This document shows, one piece after another, positions 35,131 through 43,290 of a stretch of 64,000 nucleotides of DNA. The position numbers and the translations under genes are program-made. The notes under the pieces were generated by a model that saw only the letters and a list, made by a program, of their open reading frames with translations, was not told the DNA's origin and made no database searches. The DNA is from an uncultured Prevotella sp. (GTDB lineage Bacteria > Bacteroidota > Bacteroidia > Bacteroidales > Bacteroidaceae), in NCBI GenBank assembly GCA_900771975.1, contig CAAGPV010000050.1, positions 1-64,000 of the forward strand. Reading direction: 5' to 3'. Each line of letters starts with the position of its first letter. The stretch's first letter is position 1.

Positions 35131-35142
35131 AAAAACTATTTT

Positions 35143-36039
35143 TTATTTCTTTTTCTTTTTCGAAGATGTCGTCTTTTTGGTCGTCGTCTTTTTGGTCGTC
35201 GTCTTTTTGGTCGTGTTATTATTTGCTGTAGCTGCTTTATAATAAGTTTCAGCTTCCGGCAACCAGCCTTGAATATCTTTCACACGCTTAGCATCAGAAG
35301 GGTGATCACTTAAAAACTCAGGCATACTGCTTTGAGTGCTTGCAGACATACGCTGCCAAAACGTAACGGCTTCCTTGGGGTCATAACCTGCCATAGCTGC
35401 AAAGATCAATCCCATATGATCGGCTTCACTCTCATTGGAACGACTATAATGAAGATTTGAGAACTTTGACCCCAATCCAAAACCAATCTGAGCGATATCG
35501 CTCACATTACTTCCAACACCTGCAGCATTGAGTACTCCACCTAAGATCTGCGCTCCAACCTGCTGATTTTGTTGCTTTGACAACTGCTCTTGGGAATGTT
35601 TGGCAACAGCATGAGCAATTTCATGTCCTAAAACAATCGCTAACGCCGTTTCATTTTGTGTATAAGGCAATAGCCCTTCATACACAACAATTTTTCCTCC
35701 AGGCATACAAAAAGCATTTGCAGACTGATCTTGAACAAGATTAAATTCCCAATTATAATTCTTTAATTCACTTTCATACCCATTATTACGTAGATAACTT
35801 TCTACAGCTGTTGCCAAACGTTTTCCAACCCGCTGAACCATTGCAGTGTTCTTAGCATTTGTAGACTTTTTAGCAGATGCCATATATTTCGTATATTCCT
35901 GTTGACTCAAACTCAATATTTGTTCATCACTCACAGAAATATGCTGCTTTCTACCTGTAACAGGAACAGTAGATGTTGTACCACAAGAAATCAACAAGCT
36001 TACAAGAAGTACACCACATAAAAATTTTGCTTTTTTCAT
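35143..36039 (-). CDS. M48 family metalloprotease, lipoprotein
   Basis: A 298-residue lipoprotein (lipobox LISC, Cys19) with the zinc motif VLGHEIAHAVAKHS (HExxH) and the third-ligand region NESEADHMGLIFAAMAGYDP. It resembles BepA/LoiP-type periplasmic proteases for outer-membrane quality control. The C-terminus is a Lys/Thr repeat tail (units of TTTKK, ending in five Lys) encoded by a 15-bp tandem repeat. First gene of a run with nfeD-SPFH-wecB-araC. Confidence 0.9.
   Translation of the reverse strand: MKKAKFLCGVLLVSLLISCGTTSTVPVTGRKQHISVSDEQILSLSQQEYTKYMASAKKSTNAKNTAMVQRVGKRLATAVESYLRNNGYESELKNYNWEFNLVQDQSANAFCMPGGKIVVYEGLLPYTQNETALAIVLGHEIAHAVAKHSQEQLSKQQNQQVGAQILGGVLNAAGVGSNVSDIAQIGFGLGSKFSNLHYSRSNESEADHMGLIFAAMAGYDPKEAVTFWQRMSASTQSSMPEFLSDHPSDAKRVKDIQGWLPEAETYYKAATANNNTTKKTTTKKTTTKKTTSSKKKKK
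35168..35212 (-). repeat. 15-bp tandem repeat in the M48 protease tail
   Basis: Three consecutive units of GTCGTCGTCTTTTTG (the first shortened to 12 bp) at 35168-35179, 35180-35194 and 35195-35209 encode the TTTKK repeats. The exact identity of the DNA units suggests recent slippage, so copy number may vary between strains without disrupting the frame. Confidence 0.8.
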
Positions 36040-36145
36040 TGCCTTTTAAATTTCGTTTTGATAAGATGTATCTATATTGCAAAGATAGCAAAAATACATT
36101 TATGTAGCTTAGGCTTTACCAACTTTTTTTCAAAAACACATAGGT

Positions 36146-37036
36146 TTAAACGGTTGAAGCTATTTTTTTATTTGCAAGATAAACGCCTAACAATATTAGA
36201 GACGAGCCAACATAAGCAATAATCGTCATTGGCTCATTCAACACAAGGGCACTAACTATAACTGTGCTGATCGGATTTAGATAAACATAATTTGAAGCCA
36301 CTATCGTACCAATATGTTTAATTGTCCAATTCCAAGCAAAAAAACACAAGAAAGATGCTATAGCTCCTAAATAAAGTAAATTGCCCCATATAACCGGTGA
36401 AGAAAAGCTTGACAAAGGAAATGACCACGGAGCTATAACAAAAAAAGGCAAGCAAGTCAACAGACCATAGAAGAAAACCTTGCGGGTAACAAACACCGAT
36501 CCATAACGGGCGATGGATTTCGGCAACAGGATACTATATATTGCCCAACTTATGGCTGCGATTAAAGCAAGGATATCACCTTTGGGATTGAGTTTTAAAA
36601 CGAAATGCCCATTAAAGATTACCATACCCATTCCCGTAATCGACAATAGGGAGCCAACCAGCAAATAACGTGTAAAAGAAACTTTAGAAAAGAAAATTGC
36701 GCCCAACAAGGTTGTGAGCAAAGGCGTTGTACAAACCAAAAAAGAGACATTGGTTGCATAAGACAAAGAAACCGCTTGATTTTCTGCGCAAAAATATAAT
36801 GAGCCTCCCGTAATCCCCAATAAAGCCATTAATAGTTCATCTCCAACTTTATCTGCAAACAGTCGATGAGGAGAAATTGTCAAAATACAAAGATATGCCA
36901 ACAAAAAGCGAACGACAAAAATTTCTTCGGCACGCATACCATTGAGCAATAGAACTTTAGAATTAACAAATGTTCCACCCCAAACCATAACAATGATAAA
37001 AGCAACGATATGATATACGACGTTTTTGCTTGGCAT
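36146..37036 (-). CDS. EamA/DMT family transporter
   Basis: About 296 residues with ten predicted membrane helices in two EamA repeats, for example VVYHIVAFIIVMVWGGTFVNSKV at the start and LILLGVYLANKK at the end. The ATG at 37036 (MPSKNVVYH) is chosen because a consensus promoter with its -7 box at 37065-37072 lies inside the longer frame. Substrate unknown; the family exports metabolites. Confidence 0.88.
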   Translation of the reverse strand: MPSKNVVYHIVAFIIVMVWGGTFVNSKVLLLNGMRAEEIFVVRFLLAYLCILTISPHRLFADKVGDELLMALLGITGGSLYFCAENQAVSLSYATNVSFLVCTTPLLTTLLGAIFFSKVSFTRYLLVGSLLSITGMGMVIFNGHFVLKLNPKGDILALIAAISWAIYSILLPKSIARYGSVFVTRKVFFYGLLTCLPFFVIAPWSFPLSSFSSPVIWGNLLYLGAIASFLCFFAWNWTIKHIGTIVASNYVYLNPISTVIVSALVLNEPMTIIAYVGSSLILLGVYLANKKIASTV

Positions 37037-37064
37037 AAATCTATTACTATTGATTATGAAACAA

Positions 37065-37096
37065 CAAAGGTACAAAATTCCTTCTATGCAAACAAA
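37065..37096 (-). promoter_or_regulatory. Promoter of the EamA transporter gene
   Basis: On the minus strand TTTG (37093-37096), 20 bp spacer, TACCTTTG (37065-37072): exact consensus, about 28 bp before the ATG. Confidence 0.8.
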
Positions 37097-37204
37097 GAAA
37101 AAGAGCGTACTTCACAGCACACCCTCATCCTTATACAAAAAACATTATGAATTCTATTTAGCGAACAAGATTTTTTTTATTCATCTAATAAGTATAACTT
37201 TCTT

Positions 37205-37594
37205 TTAACACCAAACGAGACGATGTTCGTTATTGGGACTTTGACAGGTTGTCATTTCCTTCTGACACTTACGACTACAATAGCGTTCACATTGCATACG
37301 AATGTCATACCCTAATAATGCACCAAGTATAAAGTCCTCTTCAGGAGATAATTGATTAAGAGGTCGCGTTATCATTAATTTAACGGCTTCCAAACATTCT
37401 TTTTTTCCAAAAAAGAGATTCAACCGATCGTTTCCTATAGGCTGAAGGATGTATGGTATTCCTTGATGAGCCAAACGCTCCGTGGCAAACTGCTTATAAC
37501 GCTTGTTAAACGTAAATAAGACCATCTGACGAACGCCTTTTTTATATTCATAAATATGGTTTAAAAGGACTTTCATATCTATAGGTGTAGGCAT
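37205..37594 (-). CDS. DUF2023 family protein
   Basis: A 129-residue soluble protein starting MPTPIDMKVLLNHIYEYKKGVRQMVLFT, with NDRLNLFFGKKECLEAV and EEDFILGALLGYD. It matches my memory of DUF2023, which is normally found beside flavodoxin in Bacteroidetes, as here (38 bp downstream of fldA). A cysteine-rich end (CERYCSRKCQKEMTTC) could bind metal. Function unknown, but context suggests a role in flavodoxin chemistry. An alternative start is 18 bp downstream. Confidence 0.8.
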   Translation of the reverse strand: MPTPIDMKVLLNHIYEYKKGVRQMVLFTFNKRYKQFATERLAHQGIPYILQPIGNDRLNLFFGKKECLEAVKLMITRPLNQLSPEEDFILGALLGYDIRMQCERYCSRKCQKEMTTCQSPNNEHRLVWC

Positions 37595-37632
37595 GTTTCA
37601 AAAAAACTAGTCGTTAAATTTATAATAATCAT

Positions 37633-38121
37633 CTAAAGACTTGGAGTTATTTCTGCAATCCAATTATCAATGCGCGCTTCTGTTTTATCAGATTCATTCA
37701 CATCGTCAAGGGCCAAACCAACAAATTTACCATTCAATACTGCTTCGCTATCATCAAAAACATATCCTTCTGTAGAAACGGCTCCTATTACATTTGCTGT
37801 TTTTACAACATCATACAACTCTTTCATACCGCCACAGAACGTATCTGGATAACTTTCAGAATCTCCACAACCAAACAATGCAATGGTTTTACCTGCAAGG
37901 TCTGCAGACTTCAACACATTCACTCCATCATACCAATCATCTTGTAGTTCACCTGCCCCCCAAGTGGAAGTTCCCAAGATAAGATTCTCATTTGAAGCAA
38001 TAACATCGGCTGTGAGGTCTGTAACATTAATTACATCAGCGCAGAGTTTTGAACTTATTCTATTAGCGATTTCTTCACACGTTCCTGTGGAAGAGCCATA
38101 AACAACTATTGTTTTCCTCAT
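37633..38121 (-). CDS. fldA: Flavodoxin
   Basis: A 162-residue long-chain-type flavodoxin. VVYGSSTGTCEEIANRIS is the FMN phosphate loop, GTSTWGAGELQDDWYDG and ALFGCGDSESYPDTFCGG are the loops that sandwich the isoalloxazine ring. It is a low-potential electron carrier that can replace ferredoxin under iron limitation. Paired with DUF2023 downstream. Promoter about 30 bp upstream. Confidence 0.95.
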   Translation of the reverse strand: MRKTIVVYGSSTGTCEEIANRISSKLCADVINVTDLTADVIASNENLILGTSTWGAGELQDDWYDGVNVLKSADLAGKTIALFGCGDSESYPDTFCGGMKELYDVVKTANVIGAVSTEGYVFDDSEAVLNGKFVGLALDDVNESDKTEARIDNWIAEITPSL

Positions 38122-38148
38122 TTTATTCGGTTTTAATGATTACGGTTG

Positions 38149-38180
38149 CAAAGTTACGAGGAAAAGAAATATACCGCAAT
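38149..38180 (-). promoter_or_regulatory. Promoter of the flavodoxin gene
   Basis: On the minus strand ATTG (38177-38180, one base off), 20 bp spacer, TAACTTTG (38149-38156). Confidence 0.65.
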
Positions 38181-38226
38181 ACCTAAAAGTAGGGTTTCAA
38201 TATAATACCTAATTATTAGGATAAAC

Positions 38227-38262
38227 AAAAAGAGTTAAGCAAGACAAAGCTTCACTTAACTC
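38227..38262 (-). terminator. Terminator of the small secreted protein gene
   Basis: AGAGTTAAG (38231-38239) and CTTAACTCT (38254-38262) form a perfect 9-bp stem around a 14-nt loop, with T runs on both sides, so it may also stop plus-strand transcription. It lies about 30 bp after the stop of the small secreted protein gene. Confidence 0.8.
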
Positions 38263-38290
38263 TTTTTTATGAAAATTTTATAATAATCTA

Positions 38291-38656
38291 TTAGAGACTC
38301 AAGCCACGGTTGCTCAAGGTTACATTCAACAACATAAGATATTTCTGATATTGCTCTTTTGTCAACACCTGCTGCATATATTTCAAGTTACGCATAATTG
38401 CTTTGTTGAACGATTCTTTACGATCTTTCTCAGTTTTCTTTTTACTTGCAGAACGAGTTTCTTCTGCAAACACTTCTGAGCCATTGAGCACATCGTCAAA
38501 TTGACCTGCACTTAAGTCGAGGGCTTGACTCATCTTATTTGTATTAATATTAAATACATACTTTTGAGTTGCTAAAGCATCAACTTCTGTTGGTGCAGCG
38601 AAAACTGAAGAAGTTAAACTCAACATTGCTACCACTGTCAAAACAATCTTTTTCAT
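38291..38656 (-). CDS. Small secreted hypothetical protein
   Basis: A 121-residue protein with a signal peptide (KKIVLTVVAMLSLTSSVFA) and a helical, lysine-rich mature part (ASKKKTEKDRKESFNKAIMRNLKYMQQVLTKEQYQKYLMLLNVTLSNRGL). Many Prevotella and Bacteroides genomes carry such proteins; I do not know the function. Its 5' leader has a repeated 10-mer flanking a small hairpin. Confidence 0.8.
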   Translation of the reverse strand: MKKIVLTVVAMLSLTSSVFAAPTEVDALATQKYVFNINTNKMSQALDLSAGQFDDVLNGSEVFAEETRSASKKKTEKDRKESFNKAIMRNLKYMQQVLTKEQYQKYLMLLNVTLSNRGLSL

Positions 38657-38677
38657 CTTTTTTCCTTTCTTAATTTA

Positions 38678-38718
38678 TTATCCTAAATACTTGAACCTTT
38701 ATGGTTCGTTATCCTAAA
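38678..38718 (-). repeat. Direct repeats flanking a hairpin in the leader of the small secreted protein
   Basis: The 10-mer TTATCCTAAA occurs at 38678-38687 and again at 38709-38718 (31 bp apart). Between them GAACC-TTTAT-GGTTC (38693-38707) forms a 5-bp hairpin. A -7 box TATCTTTG lies upstream near 38745. The rest of the 38657-38929 gap has a -7 box TATCTTTG for slyD around 38895 and nothing else that I recognise. Confidence 0.6.
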
Positions 38719-38929
38719 CTAATTCTTGTTTTCGTTTGCAAAGATATAGTCTTTTCCGCTAAGCACCATAACAATTACCAACAAAACTTTAAATCAAATG
38801 CAATTTATTGACAAAAATCAAACACTTTAGATTACAAACAGAAAGATATTATTAAATTCCATCTACAATAAACAATATTCTCCATACTTTTTTACTATCT
38901 TTGCAAACAAAAAAAGCAAAACAAACATC

Positions 38930-39499
38930 ATGGATAAAATCAAACACAAGTTCATATCTGTTACTTATAAACTATATATTGATAATGAAGGTAAGGAAAC
39001 CTTAGAGGAAGAAACACCTGAAGGAAAACCGCTTCAATTTTATTCGGGATTCGGCATGGTGCTTAACGCATTTGAACAAAAGCTTCTCAATTCAGAAGGA
39101 GGATCCAATTACGATATTTCTCTTACTCCCGCTGAAGGATATGGAGAATACATTCCAGAAAGAGTTGTTAAGCTTTCACGGGATGTTTTTATGGACGAAA
39201 ATGGAAAATTCGACAGTAAGCACATCTATTTAGATGCTATTATTCCTTTGCAAAATGAAGACGGAAATCATTTTCTCGGTCAAGTAAAAAATATTGGCGA
39301 TACCCATTTAACAATTGATCTCAATCACCCTTTGGCAGGAAAAACCCTTCACTTTATTGGAAAAGTATTAGAAAATCGTGAGGCCAATGAGGAAGAAATA
39401 CAAAATCTTCTAAACAAGCTTAATAGCCATCATTGCGGAAATTGTGGAGGAAATTGTGGCGAACACGAATGTGGGGGAAATTGTGGAGGATGCCATTAA
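38930..39499 (+). CDS. slyD: FKBP-type peptidyl-prolyl isomerase SlyD
   Basis: A 189-residue SlyD-type chaperone: N-terminal FKBP half-domain, an inserted flap (GGSNYDISLTPAEGYGEY) and VKNIGDTHLTIDLNHPLAGKTLHF, the hallmark of SlyD. The C-terminal tail HHCGNCGGNCGEHECGGNCGGCH (shortened form) has seven cysteines and four histidines and must bind metal, probably nickel, zinc or copper. It folds proteins and may supply metal to enzymes. Confidence 0.92.
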   Translation: MDKIKHKFISVTYKLYIDNEGKETLEEETPEGKPLQFYSGFGMVLNAFEQKLLNSEGGSNYDISLTPAEGYGEYIPERVVKLSRDVFMDENGKFDSKHIYLDAIIPLQNEDGNHFLGQVKNIGDTHLTIDLNHPLAGKTLHFIGKVLENREANEEEIQNLLNKLNSHHCGNCGGNCGEHECGGNCGGCH

Positions 39500-39549
39500 A
39501 ATCCACTACACTTTTTTACCTCTCCAAAATACTTATTTAAAATCAATAC

Positions 39550-40644
39550 ATGAGTAACTCTTTCGGAACCATTTATACTCTGACATCATTCGGAGAAAGT
39601 CACGGAAAAGCCATCGGTGGGGTCATTGACGGTTTTCCTGCAGGCATTAAAGTTGATTACGAGTTTTTACAACAAGAGCTGAACCGACGCAAACCGGGCC
39701 AAAGCGATTTAACAACAAGTAGAAAAGAAAATGATCAATTAGAGATTCTAAGTGGTATTTTTAATGGAATCACCACAGGGGCTCCTATTGGCTTTCTTGT
39801 GTGGAACAAAAATCAACATTCGGATGATTATGATAATATGCGATTACTCTTTAGGCCTTCTCATGCTGACTATACCTATTATAAAAAGTATGGTGTAAGA
39901 GACTATCGAGGAGGAGGCCGTTCTTCTGCGAGAATTACAATATCACGTGTCGTGGCAGGGGCTTTTGCAAAAATCGCTTTACGGCAAAAAGGCATTAGCA
40001 TCAAAGCTTATACTTCACAAGTCGGAAACATTGTTCTTGATAAAGACTATAAGAAATATGACTTAAACCTTATTGATAGCAACGCAATACGATGCCCTGA
40101 CAAGGCGAAAGCTCTACAAATGGAAGAGCTTATTAGACAAGTAAAAAAAGAAGGAGACACCATAGGGGGAGCAATTACATGTGTCATACAAGGTTGCCCC
40201 ATAGGTCTTGGAGAGCCAGAATTTGACAAATTACACGCCAACCTCGGAAAAGCAATGCTCAGCATCAATGCTGCTAAAGGATTTGAATATGGTGAAGGAT
40301 TCGAAGGAGCATCTTTAAGAGGATCAGAACAAAATGATGTATTTCTACCTATTCCTGAAAGAGACACCTGTAATAACCATCCTTTATGCGCCACTAATCA
40401 TAGCGGAGGAATACAAGGTGGTATCAGCAATGGAGAAGATATTTGGTTTCGAACTGCATTTAAACCTGTAGCAACCATTTTACAAACACAGTCTACAATA
40501 GACATAAAGGGTGAACAGACATTCTTTAAAGCCCAAGGAAGACATGACCCATGTGTTTTGCCTCGAGCAGTTCCTATTGTAGAAGCGATGGCTGCCATGG
40601 TTGTTTTAGACCAATATCTCTTAAAAAATGCTAATAGATGGTAG
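39550..40644 (+). CDS. aroC: Chorismate synthase
   Basis: A 364-residue FMN-dependent enzyme that makes chorismate from 5-enolpyruvylshikimate 3-phosphate. Signatures: FGESHGKAIGGVIDGFPAGI near the start, RPSHADYTYYKKYGVRDYRGGGRSSARIT and HSGGIQGGISNGEDI. It supplies chorismate to the aromatic operon described above at 21-25 kb. Follows slyD by 50 bp in the same direction. Confidence 0.96.
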   Translation: MSNSFGTIYTLTSFGESHGKAIGGVIDGFPAGIKVDYEFLQQELNRRKPGQSDLTTSRKENDQLEILSGIFNGITTGAPIGFLVWNKNQHSDDYDNMRLLFRPSHADYTYYKKYGVRDYRGGGRSSARITISRVVAGAFAKIALRQKGISIKAYTSQVGNIVLDKDYKKYDLNLIDSNAIRCPDKAKALQMEELIRQVKKEGDTIGGAITCVIQGCPIGLGEPEFDKLHANLGKAMLSINAAKGFEYGEGFEGASLRGSEQNDVFLPIPERDTCNNHPLCATNHSGGIQGGISNGEDIWFRTAFKPVATILQTQSTIDIKGEQTFFKAQGRHDPCVLPRAVPIVEAMAAMVVLDQYLLKNANRW

Positions 40645-40659
40645 ATTAAACAACCAATA

Positions 40660-40690
40660 TTGGTTGTATCAAGATTAATTACTATATTTG
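40660..40690 (+). promoter_or_regulatory. Promoter for a short transcript between aroC and folK
   Basis: TTGG (40660-40663, one base off TTTG), a 19 bp spacer and TATATTTG (40683-40690, perfect -7). It lies 16 bp after the aroC stop, with no gene on the plus strand beyond, so it should start a short RNA. Confidence 0.65.
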
Positions 40691-40695
40691 CAAAC

Positions 40696-40797
40696 AGAAA
40701 TGGATGAGCGTTTGCGAAAATGCTTTCATTTCATAGTTAAGTCTAGTTTAGTTTTTGTGTTGGTTGGCCTCCTCGTTTGAGGGGGCCAAATTTTTAT
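40696..40797 (+). ncRNA. Candidate small RNA (or mRNA of a tiny membrane protein)
   Basis: Promoter and terminator bound a transcript of about 100 nt in the space between aroC and folK. It contains a 26-codon ORF (40700-40780) beginning MDERLRKC and ending SSLVFVLVGLLV, which could be a small membrane peptide, but the ATG would lie only 3-5 nt from the RNA 5' end and the last codons form the terminator stem. Either interpretation is possible; I have no family match. Confidence 0.45.
40764..40796 (+). terminator. Strong intrinsic terminator after the aroC-folK small transcript
   Basis: TTGGCCTCCTC (40764-40774) pairs with GAGGGGGCCAA (40779-40789), 11 pairs with one G-T wobble around a 4-nt loop, followed by TTTTTATT. 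No T run follows on the minus strand, so it acts on plus-strand transcription. Confidence 0.88.
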
Positions 40798-40908
40798 TAA
40801 ACACCGCAGAACGTTCTTTTGTATTAATCTTTGAGTAGTCTAATAATACCTACCCTATCATGGCAACTACCCTCCAACTAAAAGGTTTTACCATTGCTTG
40901 GAACAGTT

Positions 40909-41346
40909 TTATAACAACTCCTCTATATTAGGACAGATTTCAAATAAAGGCTTCATGACAAATTCACGCTCTTTTATCAATGGATGCGGAATAATTAAAT
41001 TCTTTTCTGAGACCTCTATATTATCGTATAATAAAATATCTATATCGATAATTCTGTCGGTATAATGCCCATGAATTGTTGTCTTCTTTAAACGTCCTAA
41101 TTGTTTTTCTATTTTTTGCGTTGATAGTAACAATTGATTGGGGGAAAGTGATGTAAGCACACAAATGCACGCATTAAGGAATAGGTGCGGACTGTCAAAC
41201 CCCCAAGGTTTCGTTTCATAGAATGACGATTGACGAACTACCTCACCTATTTCTTGTCTAATTTTTTCAATAGATTGCCTTAACTTTTCTTGGCGATTGC
41301 CGATATTACTACCAAGTCCTAAATATACTATATGACTATCTCCCAA
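40909..41346 (-). CDS. folK: 2-amino-4-hydroxy-6-hydroxymethyldihydropteridine diphosphokinase
   Basis: A 145-residue HPPK that transfers pyrophosphate from ATP to the pterin in folate synthesis. VYLGLGSNIGNRQEKL is the N-terminal signature, and RIIDIDILLYDN is the metal-binding motif with its aspartates, followed by PHPLIKEREFVMKPL. It lies 2 bp after queA as the last gene of the ftsX operon. Confidence 0.94.
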   Translation of the reverse strand: MGDSHIVYLGLGSNIGNRQEKLRQSIEKIRQEIGEVVRQSSFYETKPWGFDSPHLFLNACICVLTSLSPNQLLLSTQKIEKQLGRLKKTTIHGHYTDRIIDIDILLYDNIEVSEKNLIIPHPLIKEREFVMKPLFEICPNIEELL

Positions 41347-41348
41347 TT

Positions 41349-42572
41349 TTAATCGTTTAGTATTAAAAGTGAATCACCATAGCAGCCAAACTTATAGCCA
41401 TACTCGACAGCTTTGTTATAGGCCTCCATAACCAAATCATATCCACCAAAAGCTGCGGTTGCCATTAATAACGTAGACAATGGGTGATAAAAATTTGCGA
41501 CCATTGAATCTGCTAATCCAAATTCATAAGGAGGGAATATGAATTTATTGGTCCATCCTTCATACTCTTTAAGTAACCCATCTGTACCAACAGCCGTTTC
41601 AGTAGCCTTAACAACACTCGCTCCTATAGCACAAACATGATGTCCCTCACGTTTTGCTACATTTACGATGTTACAAGCCTCGGCATCAATATTCATTTGT
41701 TCAGAATCCATTTTATGCTTTGTCAAATCTTCCACCTCTATATTGTGGAAAGTACCCAAACCACAATGTAAGGTTACAAAAGCAGAATTAATGCCAATTA
41801 TCTCCATTTTTTTCATCATTTCCCTACTAAAATGAAGTCCAGTAGCAGGCGCCGTTACAGCTCCTTCATGTTTTGCATAAACTGTTTGAAAGTCTTCTAA
41901 ATCTTCTTCACGGTAAGGTCGGTCATTCACTTGCTTTGTTTTTGTTTGTCCTGGATGTGCTGGATCTTCTACCTGTTTCGTCGTTGTATGATCTATTATA
42001 TAATGAGGTAAAGGAGCCTGTCCCAAAGCAAAAAGCTCTCGCTTAAATTCATCATGAGGACAATCATAAAGAAAACGTAATGTTCTTCCGCGACTTGTAG
42101 TATTGTCTATCACTTCAGCTACCATTGCTCCACTCTCATCAAAGAACAGTTTATTGCCAATACGAATTTTCCGTGCAGGTTCAACCAAAACATCCCATAA
42201 ACGTTGTTGTTCGTTTAATTCTCTCAACAAGAACACTTCTATCTTGGCATCTGTTTTCTCTTTGGTTCCATAAAGTCTTGCTGGAAACACTTTTGTATCA
42301 TTAAAGACAAAAGTATCACCCTCTTCAAAATAATTTAATATATCTTTAAAACGTATGAAATCGCTCTCTTTTGGTGTTCCACTTACCTCTTTATTAAACA
42401 TTTCTATCTTTTGAGATTTACGATGAAGCACCATCAAACGAGACTCATCACGCCGCGTAACCTCAAAAGTTCTTGTTGTTCCATCCGAACGAGTTACGAT
42501 ACGCTTGGATGTATGTGGATAAAGTGCTATCTGTTCTTCTGGTAATTTAAATCTGAATTGTGACAGTTTCAT
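41349..42572 (-). CDS. queA: S-adenosylmethionine:tRNA ribosyltransferase-isomerase
   Basis: A 407-residue QueA that makes epoxyqueuosine at tRNA position 34. FRFKLPEEQIALYP at the start, KDILNYFEEGDTFVFNDTKVFPARL, and VTAPATGLHFSREMMKKMEIIG with the substrate site. It is about 50 residues longer than the E. coli enzyme, mainly due to insertions near residues 20-50 and 180-210. Gap of 16 bp after truB. Confidence 0.94.
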   Translation of the reverse strand: MKLSQFRFKLPEEQIALYPHTSKRIVTRSDGTTRTFEVTRRDESRLMVLHRKSQKIEMFNKEVSGTPKESDFIRFKDILNYFEEGDTFVFNDTKVFPARLYGTKEKTDAKIEVFLLRELNEQQRLWDVLVEPARKIRIGNKLFFDESGAMVAEVIDNTTSRGRTLRFLYDCPHDEFKRELFALGQAPLPHYIIDHTTTKQVEDPAHPGQTKTKQVNDRPYREEDLEDFQTVYAKHEGAVTAPATGLHFSREMMKKMEIIGINSAFVTLHCGLGTFHNIEVEDLTKHKMDSEQMNIDAEACNIVNVAKREGHHVCAIGASVVKATETAVGTDGLLKEYEGWTNKFIFPPYEFGLADSMVANFYHPLSTLLMATAAFGGYDLVMEAYNKAVEYGYKFGCYGDSLLILND

Positions 42573-42588
42573 ATTATCTTTGTTCTCT

Positions 42589-43290
42589 TTATTTTTCTAA
42601 TTGTTGTTGATCAAGCCACTCTTGAAAGTTATCATATTGAATGCAATCGGCTACAGAGACACTCCCAACTCTAGTTCTCCTTAGAGAAGTTAAGTAGGCT
42701 CCACTATTTAATGATTTACCAATGTCGCGTGCCAAAGCTCGAATATAAGTTCCTTTTCCACAAACAACACGTATACTTAACTGCATTGTAGACTGGTTAA
42801 AACTTATAATTTCAATTTCTTCAATATGAATGTTTTTAGGCTTGAGTGCTACTTGTTCTCCATTACGTCTTAAAGCATAACTCCTTTCCCCATTCACCTT
42901 ACATGCAGAATAGGTCGGAGGCACTTGTTGAATATCACCCACATAAGACTTAAGTACACAAGATATAAGTTCTCTATTTATGTGATTTGTCGGGTATTCA
43001 GCATTCACTTCATGCTCACAATCATAACTGGCTGTTGTAGCTCCTAACTGAAGAGTGGCAATATATTCTTTAGTATGAGTTTGTAATTCCTCTATTCTTT
43101 TTGTTGCACGTCCTGTACACAACAACAAAACACCTGTTGCTAATGGATCCAAAGTTCCGGCATGTCCTATCTTCACCTTTTCGTCATAAGCTTGAGTGCA
43201 TAGATATCTAACATGAGCCAATGCCTTAAAACTTGTTATGCCATAAGGTTTATCTATTGGAATAATTACTCCTTGCCGAAAATTAACCAT
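42589..43290 (-). CDS. truB: tRNA pseudouridine(55) synthase
   Basis: A 233-residue enzyme that makes pseudouridine 55 in the T-loop of tRNA. VIIPIDKPYGITSF and KIGHAGTLDPLATGVLLLCTGRATK contain the catalytic aspartate (GTLDPLA); AYSACKVNGERSYALRR and GTYIRALARDIG follow. Its start codon shares one base with the uppP stop. Confidence 0.95.
   Translation of the reverse strand: MVNFRQGVIIPIDKPYGITSFKALAHVRYLCTQAYDEKVKIGHAGTLDPLATGVLLLCTGRATKRIEELQTHTKEYIATLQLGATTASYDCEHEVNAEYPTNHINRELISCVLKSYVGDIQQVPPTYSACKVNGERSYALRRNGEQVALKPKNIHIEEIEIISFNQSTMQLSIRVVCGKGTYIRALARDIGKSLNSGAYLTSLRRTRVGSVSVADCIQYDNFQEWLDQQQLEK

Noticed and set aside
39421..39496. Simple-sequence repeat in the slyD tail as a mobile or foreign element
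   Set aside because: Codon-level repeat of a metal-binding tail, a known feature of the SlyD family, so it needs no separate explanation.
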